From: a virus
IMG/VR virus record: IMGVR_UViG_3300034102_000864
Location: 1-64,000 of that record
Length of the DNA stretch: 64,000 bases
Strand: one strand, 5' to 3'
Part shown: piece by piece, positions 44,266 to 52,802 of the stretch
Numbering within the stretch: position 1 is the first letter of the stretch
How the letters are laid out: each line of letters begins with the position of its first letter
Made by a program: the position numbers and the translations under genes
The notes under the pieces: generated by a model
Seen by the model: only the letters and a program-made list of their open reading frames with translations
The model's database searches: none
Told to the model about the DNA's origin: nothing

Positions 44266-44916
44266 AGATTCATCAACATATTGAGAAGAACGATCATAAA
44301 TCATAATTTCTCTCATATCATTCAAGAATTGTTGTAGATATGATGGTTTAAGCAAATAAATTGAAGATTTTTCATCATTTTTTATAGATTCATATTCATA
44401 ATTGCTTACACCAATAATTGGATTTGGTATTTTTATAACATTTGCACCTAAAATCGTACTATCATTTGTATAGTATTCATTATTATAATAATACTGAATC
44501 TTAAAATCTAGAGGAACAACTTTTTTTGCTGGCAAAATTAATTTTCCATCTGGATCTTTTACCTCAACAGTTTCATAGTGGTGGATATCATTGAGTGCAG
44601 TTCCATACAGATTTTCTGCATACTTATAAAGTTGATAATTAGACAAAGGCCATTCATTACGAACATTAATAATACCAGCAGTCATCAAAACTACCCAATC
44701 GAGTTCTGCATCCCCATAAAATTCTTCTGCAACAGTATCTGGTCTTGCACCGTCAACAATTTCATATTTGTTAAAGATAGTAAAAACACCTTTTAAGTCG
44801 TCACGTAATTTATTTCTTCTGAATAAATTTTTAACCCTCAAATAACTTTGCGATGAAGTTTTATCAGAAAGAAAGGATTGATAATCTAATTCTGGAAGTT
44901 CTCTAAAGTATCCCAT
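44227..44916 (-). CDS. gp53: Baseplate wedge subunit gp53 (229 aa)
   Basis: MGYFRELPELDYQSFLSD, FRRNKLRDDLKGVFTIFNKYEIVDGARPDTVAEEFYGDAELDWVVL and ...NEWPLSNYQLYKYAE are characteristic of gp53, which joins wedges around the hub. Length is slightly above T4 (196 aa). It begins a minus-strand block; its 3' end converges on the Mom-like gene. It starts one base after the stop of gp48. Confidence 0.85.
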   Translation of the reverse strand: MGYFRELPELDYQSFLSDKTSSQSYLRVKNLFRRNKLRDDLKGVFTIFNKYEIVDGARPDTVAEEFYGDAELDWVVLMTAGIINVRNEWPLSNYQLYKYAENLYGTALNDIHHYETVEVKDPDGKLILPAKKVVPLDFKIQYYYNNEYYTNDSTILGANVIKIPNPIIGVSNYEYESIKNDEKSSIYLLKPSYLQQFLNDMREIMIYDRSSQYVDESLIRTENTRITMP

Positions 44917-44917
44917 T

Positions 44918-45757
44918 TTAGAATCCTACTCCATTTGCTGCCGAAGTATAGTCTCTATCATAAATTGGTTCAATTTCCTTAAATCCTAAGTCCATATTGT
45001 AAGATATTGGGGATCCATCACTATATGTTGCATAAACACCCTCACCAGTATAATTGACAGACATATCTGTTAAGAATGTTTGTTTAAACAAATGTAGATA
45101 TGGGTGAATCTCATTTCCTTTTTTATAGGTTAATTGGAAAATATCTGGTGTTTTTAAAAATTTTTCAGAGGTTCCTGTTTTTGGTGCCATTGATTTTTTC
45201 AACGTATTTATTATTTCTCTAATATTCTTTGCTTCATCTGGATCTCTAGGAGTCATCTTAAAAGAAAATTTAAAAGATCTCAAAGTGACACCATTGAAGA
45301 GAAGTTCCATATTTGGGTTTATAATCTGTCCATCTTCTCTTGCAACAATTTGACCAAGACTTAGGTTTCCACCAAAAGGAATATTTGCTGCTTGTGCTGC
45401 TATAGATTGACCATATCTTTTTGCAACTTCTGGATCTGTAAACACATTAGTCAAGTTTGATAGTGTTTTACTAAGTTCTTCCCCTGCAGAAACACTATTG
45501 GGTCCATTACCTATATCGGGACTGATAGCATTATAGACTCCAGCAGTAAAACCATCTAAACTATCATCAGAATAGGAGACACTATTACCATCCTGAATAT
45601 TTGATGGTATGGGAAGTATGATCGTACCTATAATATTCTTTGCAACACTTTGAGCATTCCCAGTAATAGTTCCTTTCGGACGACTATAATCCAGAATTTG
45701 AATCTGCAAATAATCTGTAGTTCCTGATATAATTTCTGCAGGATATCTAAGTGCCAT
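44918..45757 (-). CDS. gp48: Baseplate tail-tube cap protein gp48 (279 aa)
   Basis: N-terminal MALRYPAEIISGTTDYLQIQILDY and the FKFSFKMTPRDPDEAKNIREIINTLKKSMAP segment are typical of cyanophage gp48. The C-terminal YKKGNEIHPYLHLFKQTFLTDMSVNYT also fits tail-tube-like folds. It caps the central hub with gp54 before tube polymerisation. It lies between the 136-aa protein and gp53 on -. Confidence 0.8.
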   Translation of the reverse strand: MALRYPAEIISGTTDYLQIQILDYSRPKGTITGNAQSVAKNIIGTIILPIPSNIQDGNSVSYSDDSLDGFTAGVYNAISPDIGNGPNSVSAGEELSKTLSNLTNVFTDPEVAKRYGQSIAAQAANIPFGGNLSLGQIVAREDGQIINPNMELLFNGVTLRSFKFSFKMTPRDPDEAKNIREIINTLKKSMAPKTGTSEKFLKTPDIFQLTYKKGNEIHPYLHLFKQTFLTDMSVNYTGEGVYATYSDGSPISYNMDLGFKEIEPIYDRDYTSAANGVGF

Positions 45758-45771
45758 TTATCCTTTTCTAA

Positions 45772-46182
45772 CTATTTAGAAGGATTTTCCGAAAGATCTG
45801 CATATGGAAGTCTCTGTATATCCGTTAATTCTTCTTTTTGAACTTCATAAAGATCTCCGACTATTTCTTCCCAAGTATATTGTCGAGATTCTCCCCAATG
45901 AAAATTAATTCCTGTAAATCCCCAATTAAAAACTTTGGTGACACCAACTAATGGATACATATCATAACTTAAACCAGGTGTTTTAGCGATGTAAGTAAAT
46001 GTATAAATGCTGTTTGGTTGTACCTGAACTTTTTTAATAACTGGTAAAATATTTTTAATTTCATTCATTAAATTATCTGGTTTTTCAATACCAATTAAAC
46101 TATCAACCAATTCACGGAGTTGATTAGTCTTATCATCGGTTGGATTTTGCTCTCTTCTTTCTTTAAGAGTTTTTCTTGGCAT
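45772..46182 (-). CDS. Conserved-type virion/baseplate-associated protein (136 aa)
   Basis: Starts MPRKTLKERREQNPTDDK, then helical segment and a beta region (KVQVQPNSIYTFTYIAKTPGLSYDMYP, FNWGFTGINFHWGESRQYTW). It is placed between gp4 and gp48, overlapping gp4's stop by one base. Cyanophages have an ORF here, and baseplate or head/tail completion function is inferred from context only. Confidence 0.7.
   Translation of the reverse strand: MPRKTLKERREQNPTDDKTNQLRELVDSLIGIEKPDNLMNEIKNILPVIKKVQVQPNSIYTFTYIAKTPGLSYDMYPLVGVTKVFNWGFTGINFHWGESRQYTWEEIVGDLYEVQKEELTDIQRLPYADLSENPSK
45773..45779 (-). promoter_or_regulatory. Minus-strand late promoter core CTAAATA
   Basis: CTAAATA on -, 15 bases upstream of the gp48 ATG and overlapping the end of the preceding gene. 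Confidence 0.5.
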
Positions 46183-46619
46183 TACTTAATACCTAATTCG
46201 TTTTCTGTTAGGATTTTAAATTCATAACCACGATCAAGACACCATTCTTTTGCTGCTTTCCATTTTGCCTGATTTTTAGCATATTCAACCACTTCGTAGA
46301 TGTAACCCTTAGTTTTTCTTTTTGGAACTTTTGGCTCTATTGTTTGTCTTTGTGGTTTGATCTCAATAATATATTTTTTAACTTGACCAGTAGATTCCTT
46401 TACTTTGATATAAAAGTCTGGAAAATATCTGTGAATGCGATTATCTACTGGTGAACGGTAGGGTAATGCTAATTCTTCACTTCCCCATTCAATGATATTT
46501 TCATTGAGATCACAATAGACCATAAACTTTCTTTCCCACAATGATCTATAAATGATGTTTGTTGGGTCACCTTTGTATTTTTTAGGATAAGAAGGTTGGA
46601 ATCTTCCTTTATATGACAT
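46182..46619 (-). CDS. gp4: Head-completion protein gp4 (145 aa)
   Basis: MSYKGRFQPSYPKKYKGDPTNIIYRSLWERKF and YFPDFYIKV with VKKYIIEIKPQRQT give the gp4 pattern: D149-like acid followed by E-x-K, similar to an endonuclease fold. The T4 protein (150 aa) is needed for head completion, perhaps acting on DNA ends. Overlaps the next gene by one base. Divergent from the gp54 gene, 41 bases away, with mirrored late promoters. Confidence 0.85.
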   Translation of the reverse strand: MSYKGRFQPSYPKKYKGDPTNIIYRSLWERKFMVYCDLNENIIEWGSEELALPYRSPVDNRIHRYFPDFYIKVKESTGQVKKYIIEIKPQRQTIEPKVPKRKTKGYIYEVVEYAKNQAKWKAAKEWCLDRGYEFKILTENELGIK

Positions 46620-46626
46620 CTAAATA
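46620..46626 (+). promoter_or_regulatory. Late promoter core CTAAATA (for gp54)
   Basis: CTAAATA on +, 34 bases upstream of GTG 46661; one half of a divergent pair. Confidence 0.65.
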
Positions 46627-46652
46627 CTTAATAATATAAGTCTCGTATAAGG

Positions 46653-46659
46653 TATTTAG
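46653..46659 (-). promoter_or_regulatory. Late promoter core CTAAATA (for gp4)
   Basis: CTAAATA on -, 33 bases upstream of the gp4 ATG; mirror image of the + core at 46620. Confidence 0.65.
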
Positions 46660-46660
46660 A

Positions 46661-47560
46661 GTGGCAAATTCTCTTGTCCAGAAACTTACAATGTCCGAGA
46701 TGAAAGAACGGATAGGTAATCTCGCTCAAACTAATTATTACTATGTTGAACTTGGTATATCTAACGAATTACAAAATCATTTCAAGACCAGTTATGGTGG
46801 CGAACTAACTGATATTGGTAGATTCGTGAATAGATTGGGTTATTTGTGCTCAGAAGCTTCTCTACCAACAACTTCATATGCAACCGCAGAAGTTAAAGAT
46901 AATTTTATGGGAGTAACGCAAGAATTTGCTCATACTAGATTATATACTGATATTGATTTAACTTTTTATGTGGATGCTGAATATAATGTTTTAAGATTTT
47001 TTGAGGGGTGGATGGATTATATTGCTGGTGGAAATAAACCAAAAGAAGAACCTGCTGCTTCTTCTTATCCCAGTGGTCTTAGTGGAAGCATTTATAGAAG
47101 ATTTAATTATCCAAAATTTTACAAAATGAATACAATGAAAATTTATAAATTTGAGAGAGATTATAAAAAACAATTAGAATATACTTTTATAAATGCATTT
47201 CCAAAGTCACTTTCAACTGTTGCAGTTTCTTATGGTCCAGCAGATATATTAAAAGCCACAGTTACCTTTAATTTTGATAGATATCTTGTTCAAAGATCTG
47301 ATATGTATCAAGAACCTGAAGATACTAGTAAAATTCAAAATCCAACTTCAGGAAATTCTGCATCAAATGCAGGTTTACCAGCAGATCCAAAACTACAACT
47401 TCAATTGAGTCAGTCTTCTGGATCAAGAAGTAGTTTGAGACAAGATATTTTTGAAATACAACAATCAACATTAGCTTCAATTTTAAGGCAGCAGGGATAT
47501 AATGCAGTATCTGGAGGTCCGACAGGAGTAACTGTAAACGGCCTTCCATTATATCAATAA
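46661..47560 (+). CDS. gp54: Baseplate tail-tube initiator gp54 (299 aa)
   Basis: GTG start at 46661. LTMSEMKERIGNLAQTNYYYVEL, CSEASLPTTSYATAEVKDNFMGVTQEFAHTRLYTDIDLTFYVDAEYNVLRFFEGWMDYI: pattern of cyanophage gp54, related to the tail tube fold and initiating tube growth on the hub. Length close to T4 (320 aa). A roughly 75-residue Ser/Gly/Gln-rich tail with NPTSGNSASNAGL is extra. First gene of a + operon opposite gp4. Confidence 0.75.
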   Translation: MANSLVQKLTMSEMKERIGNLAQTNYYYVELGISNELQNHFKTSYGGELTDIGRFVNRLGYLCSEASLPTTSYATAEVKDNFMGVTQEFAHTRLYTDIDLTFYVDAEYNVLRFFEGWMDYIAGGNKPKEEPAASSYPSGLSGSIYRRFNYPKFYKMNTMKIYKFERDYKKQLEYTFINAFPKSLSTVAVSYGPADILKATVTFNFDRYLVQRSDMYQEPEDTSKIQNPTSGNSASNAGLPADPKLQLQLSQSSGSRSSLRQDIFEIQQSTLASILRQQGYNAVSGGPTGVTVNGLPLYQ

Positions 47561-47563
47561 ATA
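47557..47563 (+). promoter_or_regulatory. Late promoter core ATAAATA
   Basis: ATAAATA overlaps the gp54 stop, 27 bases upstream of ATG 47591. Confidence 0.55.
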
Positions 47564-47590
47564 ATTAAAACTGAATTGTATTAAGGGATT

Positions 47591-48313
47591 ATGCCTTTAC
47601 CAAAAATTAATACTCCAGCTTATGAGTTGGAACTACCTTCGACTGGTAAAAAAATTAAATATCGTCCTTTCCTAGTCCGAGAAGAAAAAATCTTACTGAT
47701 GGCACTAGAATCTGAAGATATGAAGCAGATTACTGATGCAGTAGTTCAAATTTTATCAGATTGTCTACTTACAAAAACAGTTAAGGTTTCAGACCTTTCT
47801 ACATTTGATATTGAATATTTGTTCTTAAATGTTCGTTCCAGATCAGTTGGAGAAACTGTTGAAGTAAATGTTACTTGTCCTGATGATGGTGAAACTCAGG
47901 TCACGATGGAAATTGATTTAGATACAATTAAAGTTCAAAAAAATAAAGACCATAATAGCATTATTAAATTAGATGATAATCTTTCAATGAAACTCAAGTA
48001 TCCATCTCTTGAGCAATTTATTGATAATAACTTTGAGACTAGTGAAGATATGAGCAACGTCGATAAGTCTCTTGAGTTAGTAACTTCTTGTATTGATATT
48101 ATCTATGATTCTGAAGAAAGTTGGCGTGCTGCAGATTGCACAAAGAAAGAACTTGAAGAATTTCTTGAGCAATTGAATACAAAGCAGTTTAAAGAAATTG
48201 AAACTTTCTTTACGACAATGCCAAAATTGAGTCATACAATTAAGGTTAAGAATCCAAATACAAAAGTCGAATCTGAGGTTGTCCTGGAGGGCCTAGCAAG
48301 TTTTTTCAGTTGA
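47591..48313 (+). CDS. gp26: Baseplate hub subunit gp26-like (240 aa)
   Basis: MPLPKINTPAYELELPSTGKKIKYRPFLVREEKILLMALES and FDIEYLFLNVRSRSVGETVEVNVTCPDDG correspond to the T4 gp26-type hub family (208 aa in T4). Helical C-terminus. Needed to assemble the baseplate hub. Its stop is just ahead of the small gp51-like ORF. Confidence 0.8.
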   Translation: MPLPKINTPAYELELPSTGKKIKYRPFLVREEKILLMALESEDMKQITDAVVQILSDCLLTKTVKVSDLSTFDIEYLFLNVRSRSVGETVEVNVTCPDDGETQVTMEIDLDTIKVQKNKDHNSIIKLDDNLSMKLKYPSLEQFIDNNFETSEDMSNVDKSLELVTSCIDIIYDSEESWRAADCTKKELEEFLEQLNTKQFKEIETFFTTMPKLSHTIKVKNPNTKVESEVVLEGLASFFS

Positions 48314-48315
48314 GT

Positions 48316-48495
48316 ATGGCTCATACTAATCTTGAGTCATACTACAAGATTAATTTTGCTTTGATGCAGCACCATAAATATTCACTAACAGAGCTTGAAA
48401 ATATGATTCCCTGGGAAAGGGATATTTATATTGCTTTATTAGAACAATTTATTGAAGCAGAAAATCTAAAGGCACAACAACGTAGTGGAATTTAA
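48316..48495 (+). CDS. Small gp51-like baseplate hub assembly protein (59 aa)
   Basis: ATG 48316 chosen over TTG 48310 that overlaps the stop. Helical: SYYKINFALMQHHKYSLTELENMIPWERDIYIALLEQF. Small ORFs of this kind after gp26 are annotated gp51 in cyanophages, but T4 gp51 is much longer (249 aa), so homology is uncertain. The last 11 bases overlap the next gene. Confidence 0.6.
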   Translation: MAHTNLESYYKINFALMQHHKYSLTELENMIPWERDIYIALLEQFIEAENLKAQQRSGI

Positions 48496-50656
48496 TCAGA
48501 GTTTTAAAGCACCATCGATACCAAAATTGAGTAAGAAGAATATTTCTTCTTCGGTTCTTCGTGTGTCTTCTGCGGCCTCTTCTTCTTCCAACACATTAGA
48601 ATCAAAATCAAAAATTACAAAATTTTCTTTTAGACCATTTTCGTCAAAGTTAAATGAAAAAATTGAAACTATAAATCAACCAATATCTGAAGCACTTAAA
48701 CCTACTGAGCAAAGTAAAAATAATAATTCTGATGTACAAGGAGCACTTGTAGAGACAAATAGAATTCTTGTTGAGATACAGAAACAACTTGCTCTTGATT
48801 TTGCAATGCGAATTGCAGAAGAAAAGCAATCTCTTAAAAAAATAAAAGCATCAGAGGCAAAAAGAAAAGTCTTTGATAAAGAAAAATTTGTAGAAGGTGG
48901 AAAAAAATTAGTAGATACTGGAAAAAATATAGTTAATAAACTTACTCAACCAGTAAAGAGTATTTTTGATAAAATTAAAGAATTTTTTGGATTAATTTTA
49001 ACTAAAGTACTTTTAGGAGAAGCATTTAAGTGGTTACGAGATCCTAATAATAGAAAATTATTAGATGGAATTTTTTATTGGATAGGAAAAGCATTTATTC
49101 CTGCCGTCATTGCAATTATTGGTTACAAAGTTTTTAAGTGGGTAAAAAGACTTTGGATGATTGGAAAATTCCTTTGGAAACTTCCTGGAAGATTAATAGG
49201 AGTTATAGGAAAATTACTTACTGCTTTGGGTTTAAAAGGTGCTCCAGCAGCAACTTCTGCAGCTAGTGCAGCAACGTCTGCAGCAGTAAAGGCAAGTACC
49301 TCATCAGCATATGCAGCAACAAAGGCAGGAAAAGCATATGCTGGAATGCAGGCACAAAGAAACTTACCTAAATGGGCACAAAAGGCAGCAGGTGGAAGTG
49401 CTAGTAGATTTGCAGCATCTAATGAAAGAATTATTCAGGGCACAGCAAATCTAGGAGATAAATTAAGAGTTGGCTCTAGAATGAAGGGGATGCCTGGCAT
49501 TGGTCAGATTGCAGAAGGTTTTAGTGGTGGTGTAAAGGGAATTTTTGGTAAAGCTGGTGGTGCAATAAGTGGATTTGGTGATTCAATAACTACAAAATTT
49601 GTTTCACCAATTATTGATGTTGTACTACCAAAAGTTCCACCTAAAGTTAGACAAAAAGTTGCTGGTGCAGTGGCATCAAAAGGATTAAAAAGATTTCTTC
49701 CTTTTGTCAATACATTATTTGGAACTGTAGAAGGTGCCTCACGATTATTTAAGGGAGATATTGAAGGTGCATTAATATCATTTGCTTCTGCTATTCCAGT
49801 TGTTGGATGGGGTGCCCTGGCATTAGACATTTATAGGTCTGTTGATCCGGAGGGATATAAAAAGAATATAAGAATGGGAATGACCACAGAAGATATGAAT
49901 GCTGCTATTTCTCAGGGATTTGGTAGTATCGGTACAGGTATGTCTGCTGCAGGAATGGCAACAGGTGGTACAGTTCCTGGATCTGGATCTGGAAAGGTTG
50001 ATAGTGTAAAAACTATGCTTGCCCCTGGAGAAGAAGTTATTAATACGTCTTCTGCAATGTTATTCAGACCCTTGCTAAAAGATATTAATGACAATTCTGG
50101 AAGATTGTGGACTACCTTTAGTAAGGCAGTTCGTAAATTATCTGCAACTTCAGAATATCAAAAAGATGTATCTGAAGAGTATTCTAAGGTTATTGATGAA
50201 TTTAATGAAAATATTAAAAAGTCAATTGATAAAAAGAAGAAACCAAGACCAAATCCAAACCCAAGTCCACCAGTAACGACAACTCCCCCTCCTACCCCAT
50301 CTTTACCTCCACCAGCAACTCCAACTACATCTATTCCAGAAAAAGATAAAGAAAAGAAAGATGATAAACCAGCAGCTTTATCTGGTGGATCAATAACACC
50401 AGTGCAACCAAAGGATCAACCTGGGGCAAGTGTGACACCTGGTGGAGGATCTTCAATGTCTGGTGTCATACCACCAGATACATCTGGTGCTGGTGGTATG
50501 AATTTCTTACAAATGAATTTACCTGATGCTGGTGGAGTTCCTAGAATTCCTCAACCACCATCACAAGCAACTGATGTTTCTGTTATAGCACCATTTAATC
50601 CTATAAATCCATATATGAATGTTACTCCTGGATGGTATGGAATTCATATGAGATAA
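48485..50656 (+). CDS. Tape-measure/hub-like structural protein with membrane-active segments (723 aa)
   Basis: GTG 48485 inside the small upstream ORF. The first 120 residues are Ser/Lys-rich disorder and coiled coil; then LTQPVKSIFDKIKEFFGLILTKVLLGEA, and hydrophobic segments (FIPAVIAIIGYKVFKWVKRL, LIGVIGKLLTALGL; later FLPFVNTLFGTVEGASRLF and ISFASAIPVVGWGALALDIY). VDSVKTMLAPGEEVINTSSAM resembles the APGE motif seen near the C-terminus of tail tape-measure proteins. Then comes a Pro-rich disordered tail (PPVTTTPPPTPSLPPPATP). Together this suggests a tape measure or gp29-like hub protein that could insert in the membrane on ejection (inference). Confidence 0.65.
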   Translation: MEFNQSFKAPSIPKLSKKNISSSVLRVSSAASSSSNTLESKSKITKFSFRPFSSKLNEKIETINQPISEALKPTEQSKNNNSDVQGALVETNRILVEIQKQLALDFAMRIAEEKQSLKKIKASEAKRKVFDKEKFVEGGKKLVDTGKNIVNKLTQPVKSIFDKIKEFFGLILTKVLLGEAFKWLRDPNNRKLLDGIFYWIGKAFIPAVIAIIGYKVFKWVKRLWMIGKFLWKLPGRLIGVIGKLLTALGLKGAPAATSAASAATSAAVKASTSSAYAATKAGKAYAGMQAQRNLPKWAQKAAGGSASRFAASNERIIQGTANLGDKLRVGSRMKGMPGIGQIAEGFSGGVKGIFGKAGGAISGFGDSITTKFVSPIIDVVLPKVPPKVRQKVAGAVASKGLKRFLPFVNTLFGTVEGASRLFKGDIEGALISFASAIPVVGWGALALDIYRSVDPEGYKKNIRMGMTTEDMNAAISQGFGSIGTGMSAAGMATGGTVPGSGSGKVDSVKTMLAPGEEVINTSSAMLFRPLLKDINDNSGRLWTTFSKAVRKLSATSEYQKDVSEEYSKVIDEFNENIKKSIDKKKKPRPNPNPSPPVTTTPPPTPSLPPPATPTTSIPEKDKEKKDDKPAALSGGSITPVQPKDQPGASVTPGGGSSMSGVIPPDTSGAGGMNFLQMNLPDAGGVPRIPQPPSQATDVSVIAPFNPINPYMNVTPGWYGIHMR

Positions 50657-50657
50657 T

Positions 50658-52799
50658 ATGGAAAAAGAAATAACAAAGTTAAAATTAAATGCTACGAATA
50701 TTAAAAGTTCTTTGGTCTTTTCTAATAAAGAACTGAGAAAACTTAGAATTCAAAAAAATGATTTATTCGTGAGATTAGAAAAGCAAAAAGAATTAAGAAC
50801 AAAAGAACAAGCATTAGAAACACCTAAAATAGGTGCGGCATTTCAGAGACTAACATCTATTGTAACAACACCCGTCAAGAGTATTTTTGATCGTATACTT
50901 GAATTTTTTGGTTTAATTGCTCTTAAGGTTTTGATAGGTGAATTACCAAAACTTATCGATCAAGTTAATTCCTTTTTTAACAGTGGATTTGTAAAATCTG
51001 TTGGCAGTATCTTATCAATAATTGGAACTGGTCTTCAAAAAGTTGGTGAATTGATTGGTTTGATTCCAAAACAAGAACAAGATCAAATTATGAGTGATTT
51101 GAAAGAGATAGAGAAAAATGTAGATGATGATTTAAAATTAGCAGATCAATCTGATAAAGATATTGCTACATTGCAAAGGCAATTAAATCTCGCCGAAAAA
51201 CCAGAGAAACCAGAAAAACCACCAAAGCCAGAAAAACCATTACCATCTCCACCACCTACAAGAGAAGCAGTACAATCTCAAAAAGATAATTCTAAAACTG
51301 CTCAGTCTGGGGCATTCTCGGTTTCTACTCAAAATAGAGAAATACCAGCACCAAAACTAACACCAATGAGGGAAAATGTTCAAAAATTTGCTCAGGGTGG
51401 AACAGTTAAATCAGAAAACGAAAAAGGAAAACCAACATATCAACCAAAGAAAAGTATAGCACTAAAAACATCTCAACGTTCACTTACTGATGGATTTACT
51501 CAATTTTCTTCTGCTGTAAATAACATTTCAGATTCTGCAGAACGAGATGAAGAAAATATGCTTGCACTTGCCGAAGTATCAAAGAATTTTAATAAGTGGG
51601 ATTCAATGTTAAAATTCTTTGGTGGTGGAGATGGAGGTGATGGTGGAGATGGAGGTGATGGGGGTGGAGATGGAGGTGATGGTGGAGATGGAGGTGGATT
51701 AACTGTTGGTAAATGGGGTCCAATGCTTGATTTAATTGCTTCTGGTGAAGGTGGATATGATTCTGTTAATCCTGGTTTAGTGAGACCAGAAATTAGAGAT
51801 ATGAATCTGGGGCAATTACTTGATTTCATGGCAGAATCTAAACGTAAAAAGGGTGGTTCTGCAGCACTTGGGAGATATCAATTCATTAATCCACAATTAG
51901 CATATCAATTATCTGGATTGAATCCTAGTGAAAAATTTACTCCTGCAAACCAAGACAAAATGGCTGTTGCTTATCTTGAGAAAAAACGTCCTGGTAAAGA
52001 ATGGTTGGCGGGGAAAATATCAACTAGAGATTATATTGAAGAACTTTCTAATGAGTGGGGTGCTTTTAGAAGTTATAGTGGTAATGTTTTACCTGGAAAT
52101 AGTGGAAAAATAGGACCAGAAAAAATTGAAGCAGCATTAAAAAAAGTTAAAAAAGGTGGTTATTCTGCAGAAGAACTTTCTAGATCCATCGAACAAGTAC
52201 CACCAGGAAATACAAAAGTAGTTGTTTCAAGTAGATATGGTGTTCAAAGAGGTAGTAGAATGCATGGTGGAACTGATCTTTCCACCAAGCATGGCACTCC
52301 TCTTAGAGCAGTTGCAGATGGTAAAATTGTTGAAACTGGATTTGATGGGAAAGGATGGGGATACTTTTTAGTTTATAAAGATACTTCTGGTCTTTATCAT
52401 CTCTATGGGCATATGCCAAAAGGATCTTTCAAAACTAGTGGGACAGTTAAAAAAGGTGAAGTGATTGGTAAAGTTGGCTCAACTGGCAGATCTACTGGAC
52501 CACACCTTCACTGGGAAATTGGGAAAAGTTGGAACGGAACTATTGGTGGAAAATTTGATCCTTTGAAAATTTATAGCCCAAATGCACCATTTAATACTCC
52601 ATTACAAAGTGTTGCATCTAAACAAAATAAAACTTTAGTTACACCAAACCAACCACAAACTCCAGAACAAGCAGCAATGGTTATTTTTGCCAGACAACCC
52701 AGAACACAATATATTCCAGTTCCATTCCAACAACCATCGCCAGCAAGAAATTCATTGGCAGCACCCACACCGTCATTATCACCATTATGGGGAGGTTAA
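50658..52799 (+). CDS. Tail-associated muramidase/endopeptidase: coiled coil, lysozyme-like and M23 domains (713 aa)
   Basis: Domain order: N-terminal coiled coil (residues 1-65); TPVKSIFDRILEFFGLIALKVLIGE (75-100), a motif shared with the preceding 723-aa protein; Pro/Lys-rich stretch; a (GGD)n linker (about residues 322-346); a lysozyme-like domain with catalytic-type E364 (LIASGEGGYDSVN) and SAALGRYQFIN; then an M23 LytM-type metallopeptidase with H536-x3-D540 (MHGGTDLSTKHG) and H616-L-H618 (GPHLHWEIG). Such an enzyme would cut both glycan and peptide bonds of peptidoglycan during ejection, replacing T4 gp5's lysozyme. Its place between hub proteins fits. Confidence 0.85.
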   Translation: MEKEITKLKLNATNIKSSLVFSNKELRKLRIQKNDLFVRLEKQKELRTKEQALETPKIGAAFQRLTSIVTTPVKSIFDRILEFFGLIALKVLIGELPKLIDQVNSFFNSGFVKSVGSILSIIGTGLQKVGELIGLIPKQEQDQIMSDLKEIEKNVDDDLKLADQSDKDIATLQRQLNLAEKPEKPEKPPKPEKPLPSPPPTREAVQSQKDNSKTAQSGAFSVSTQNREIPAPKLTPMRENVQKFAQGGTVKSENEKGKPTYQPKKSIALKTSQRSLTDGFTQFSSAVNNISDSAERDEENMLALAEVSKNFNKWDSMLKFFGGGDGGDGGDGGDGGGDGGDGGDGGGLTVGKWGPMLDLIASGEGGYDSVNPGLVRPEIRDMNLGQLLDFMAESKRKKGGSAALGRYQFINPQLAYQLSGLNPSEKFTPANQDKMAVAYLEKKRPGKEWLAGKISTRDYIEELSNEWGAFRSYSGNVLPGNSGKIGPEKIEAALKKVKKGGYSAEELSRSIEQVPPGNTKVVVSSRYGVQRGSRMHGGTDLSTKHGTPLRAVADGKIVETGFDGKGWGYFLVYKDTSGLYHLYGHMPKGSFKTSGTVKKGEVIGKVGSTGRSTGPHLHWEIGKSWNGTIGGKFDPLKIYSPNAPFNTPLQSVASKQNKTLVTPNQPQTPEQAAMVIFARQPRTQYIPVPFQQPSPARNSLAAPTPSLSPLWGG
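51621..51699 (+). repeat. Low-complexity GATGGAGGT repeats encoding (Gly-Gly-Asp)n linker
   Basis: Multiple copies of GATGGAGGT/GATGGTGGA encode GGDGGDGG. Slippage-prone, so length may vary among strains. Acts as a flexible, acidic linker between the tail-anchored part and the enzymatic domains. Confidence 0.85.
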
Positions 52800-52802
52800 T
52801 AA

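Noticed and set aside
51500-51829. Pro/Ser-rich frame on - across the GGD linker
   Set aside because: Mirror of the GATGGAGGT repeats; low complexity and no RBS.
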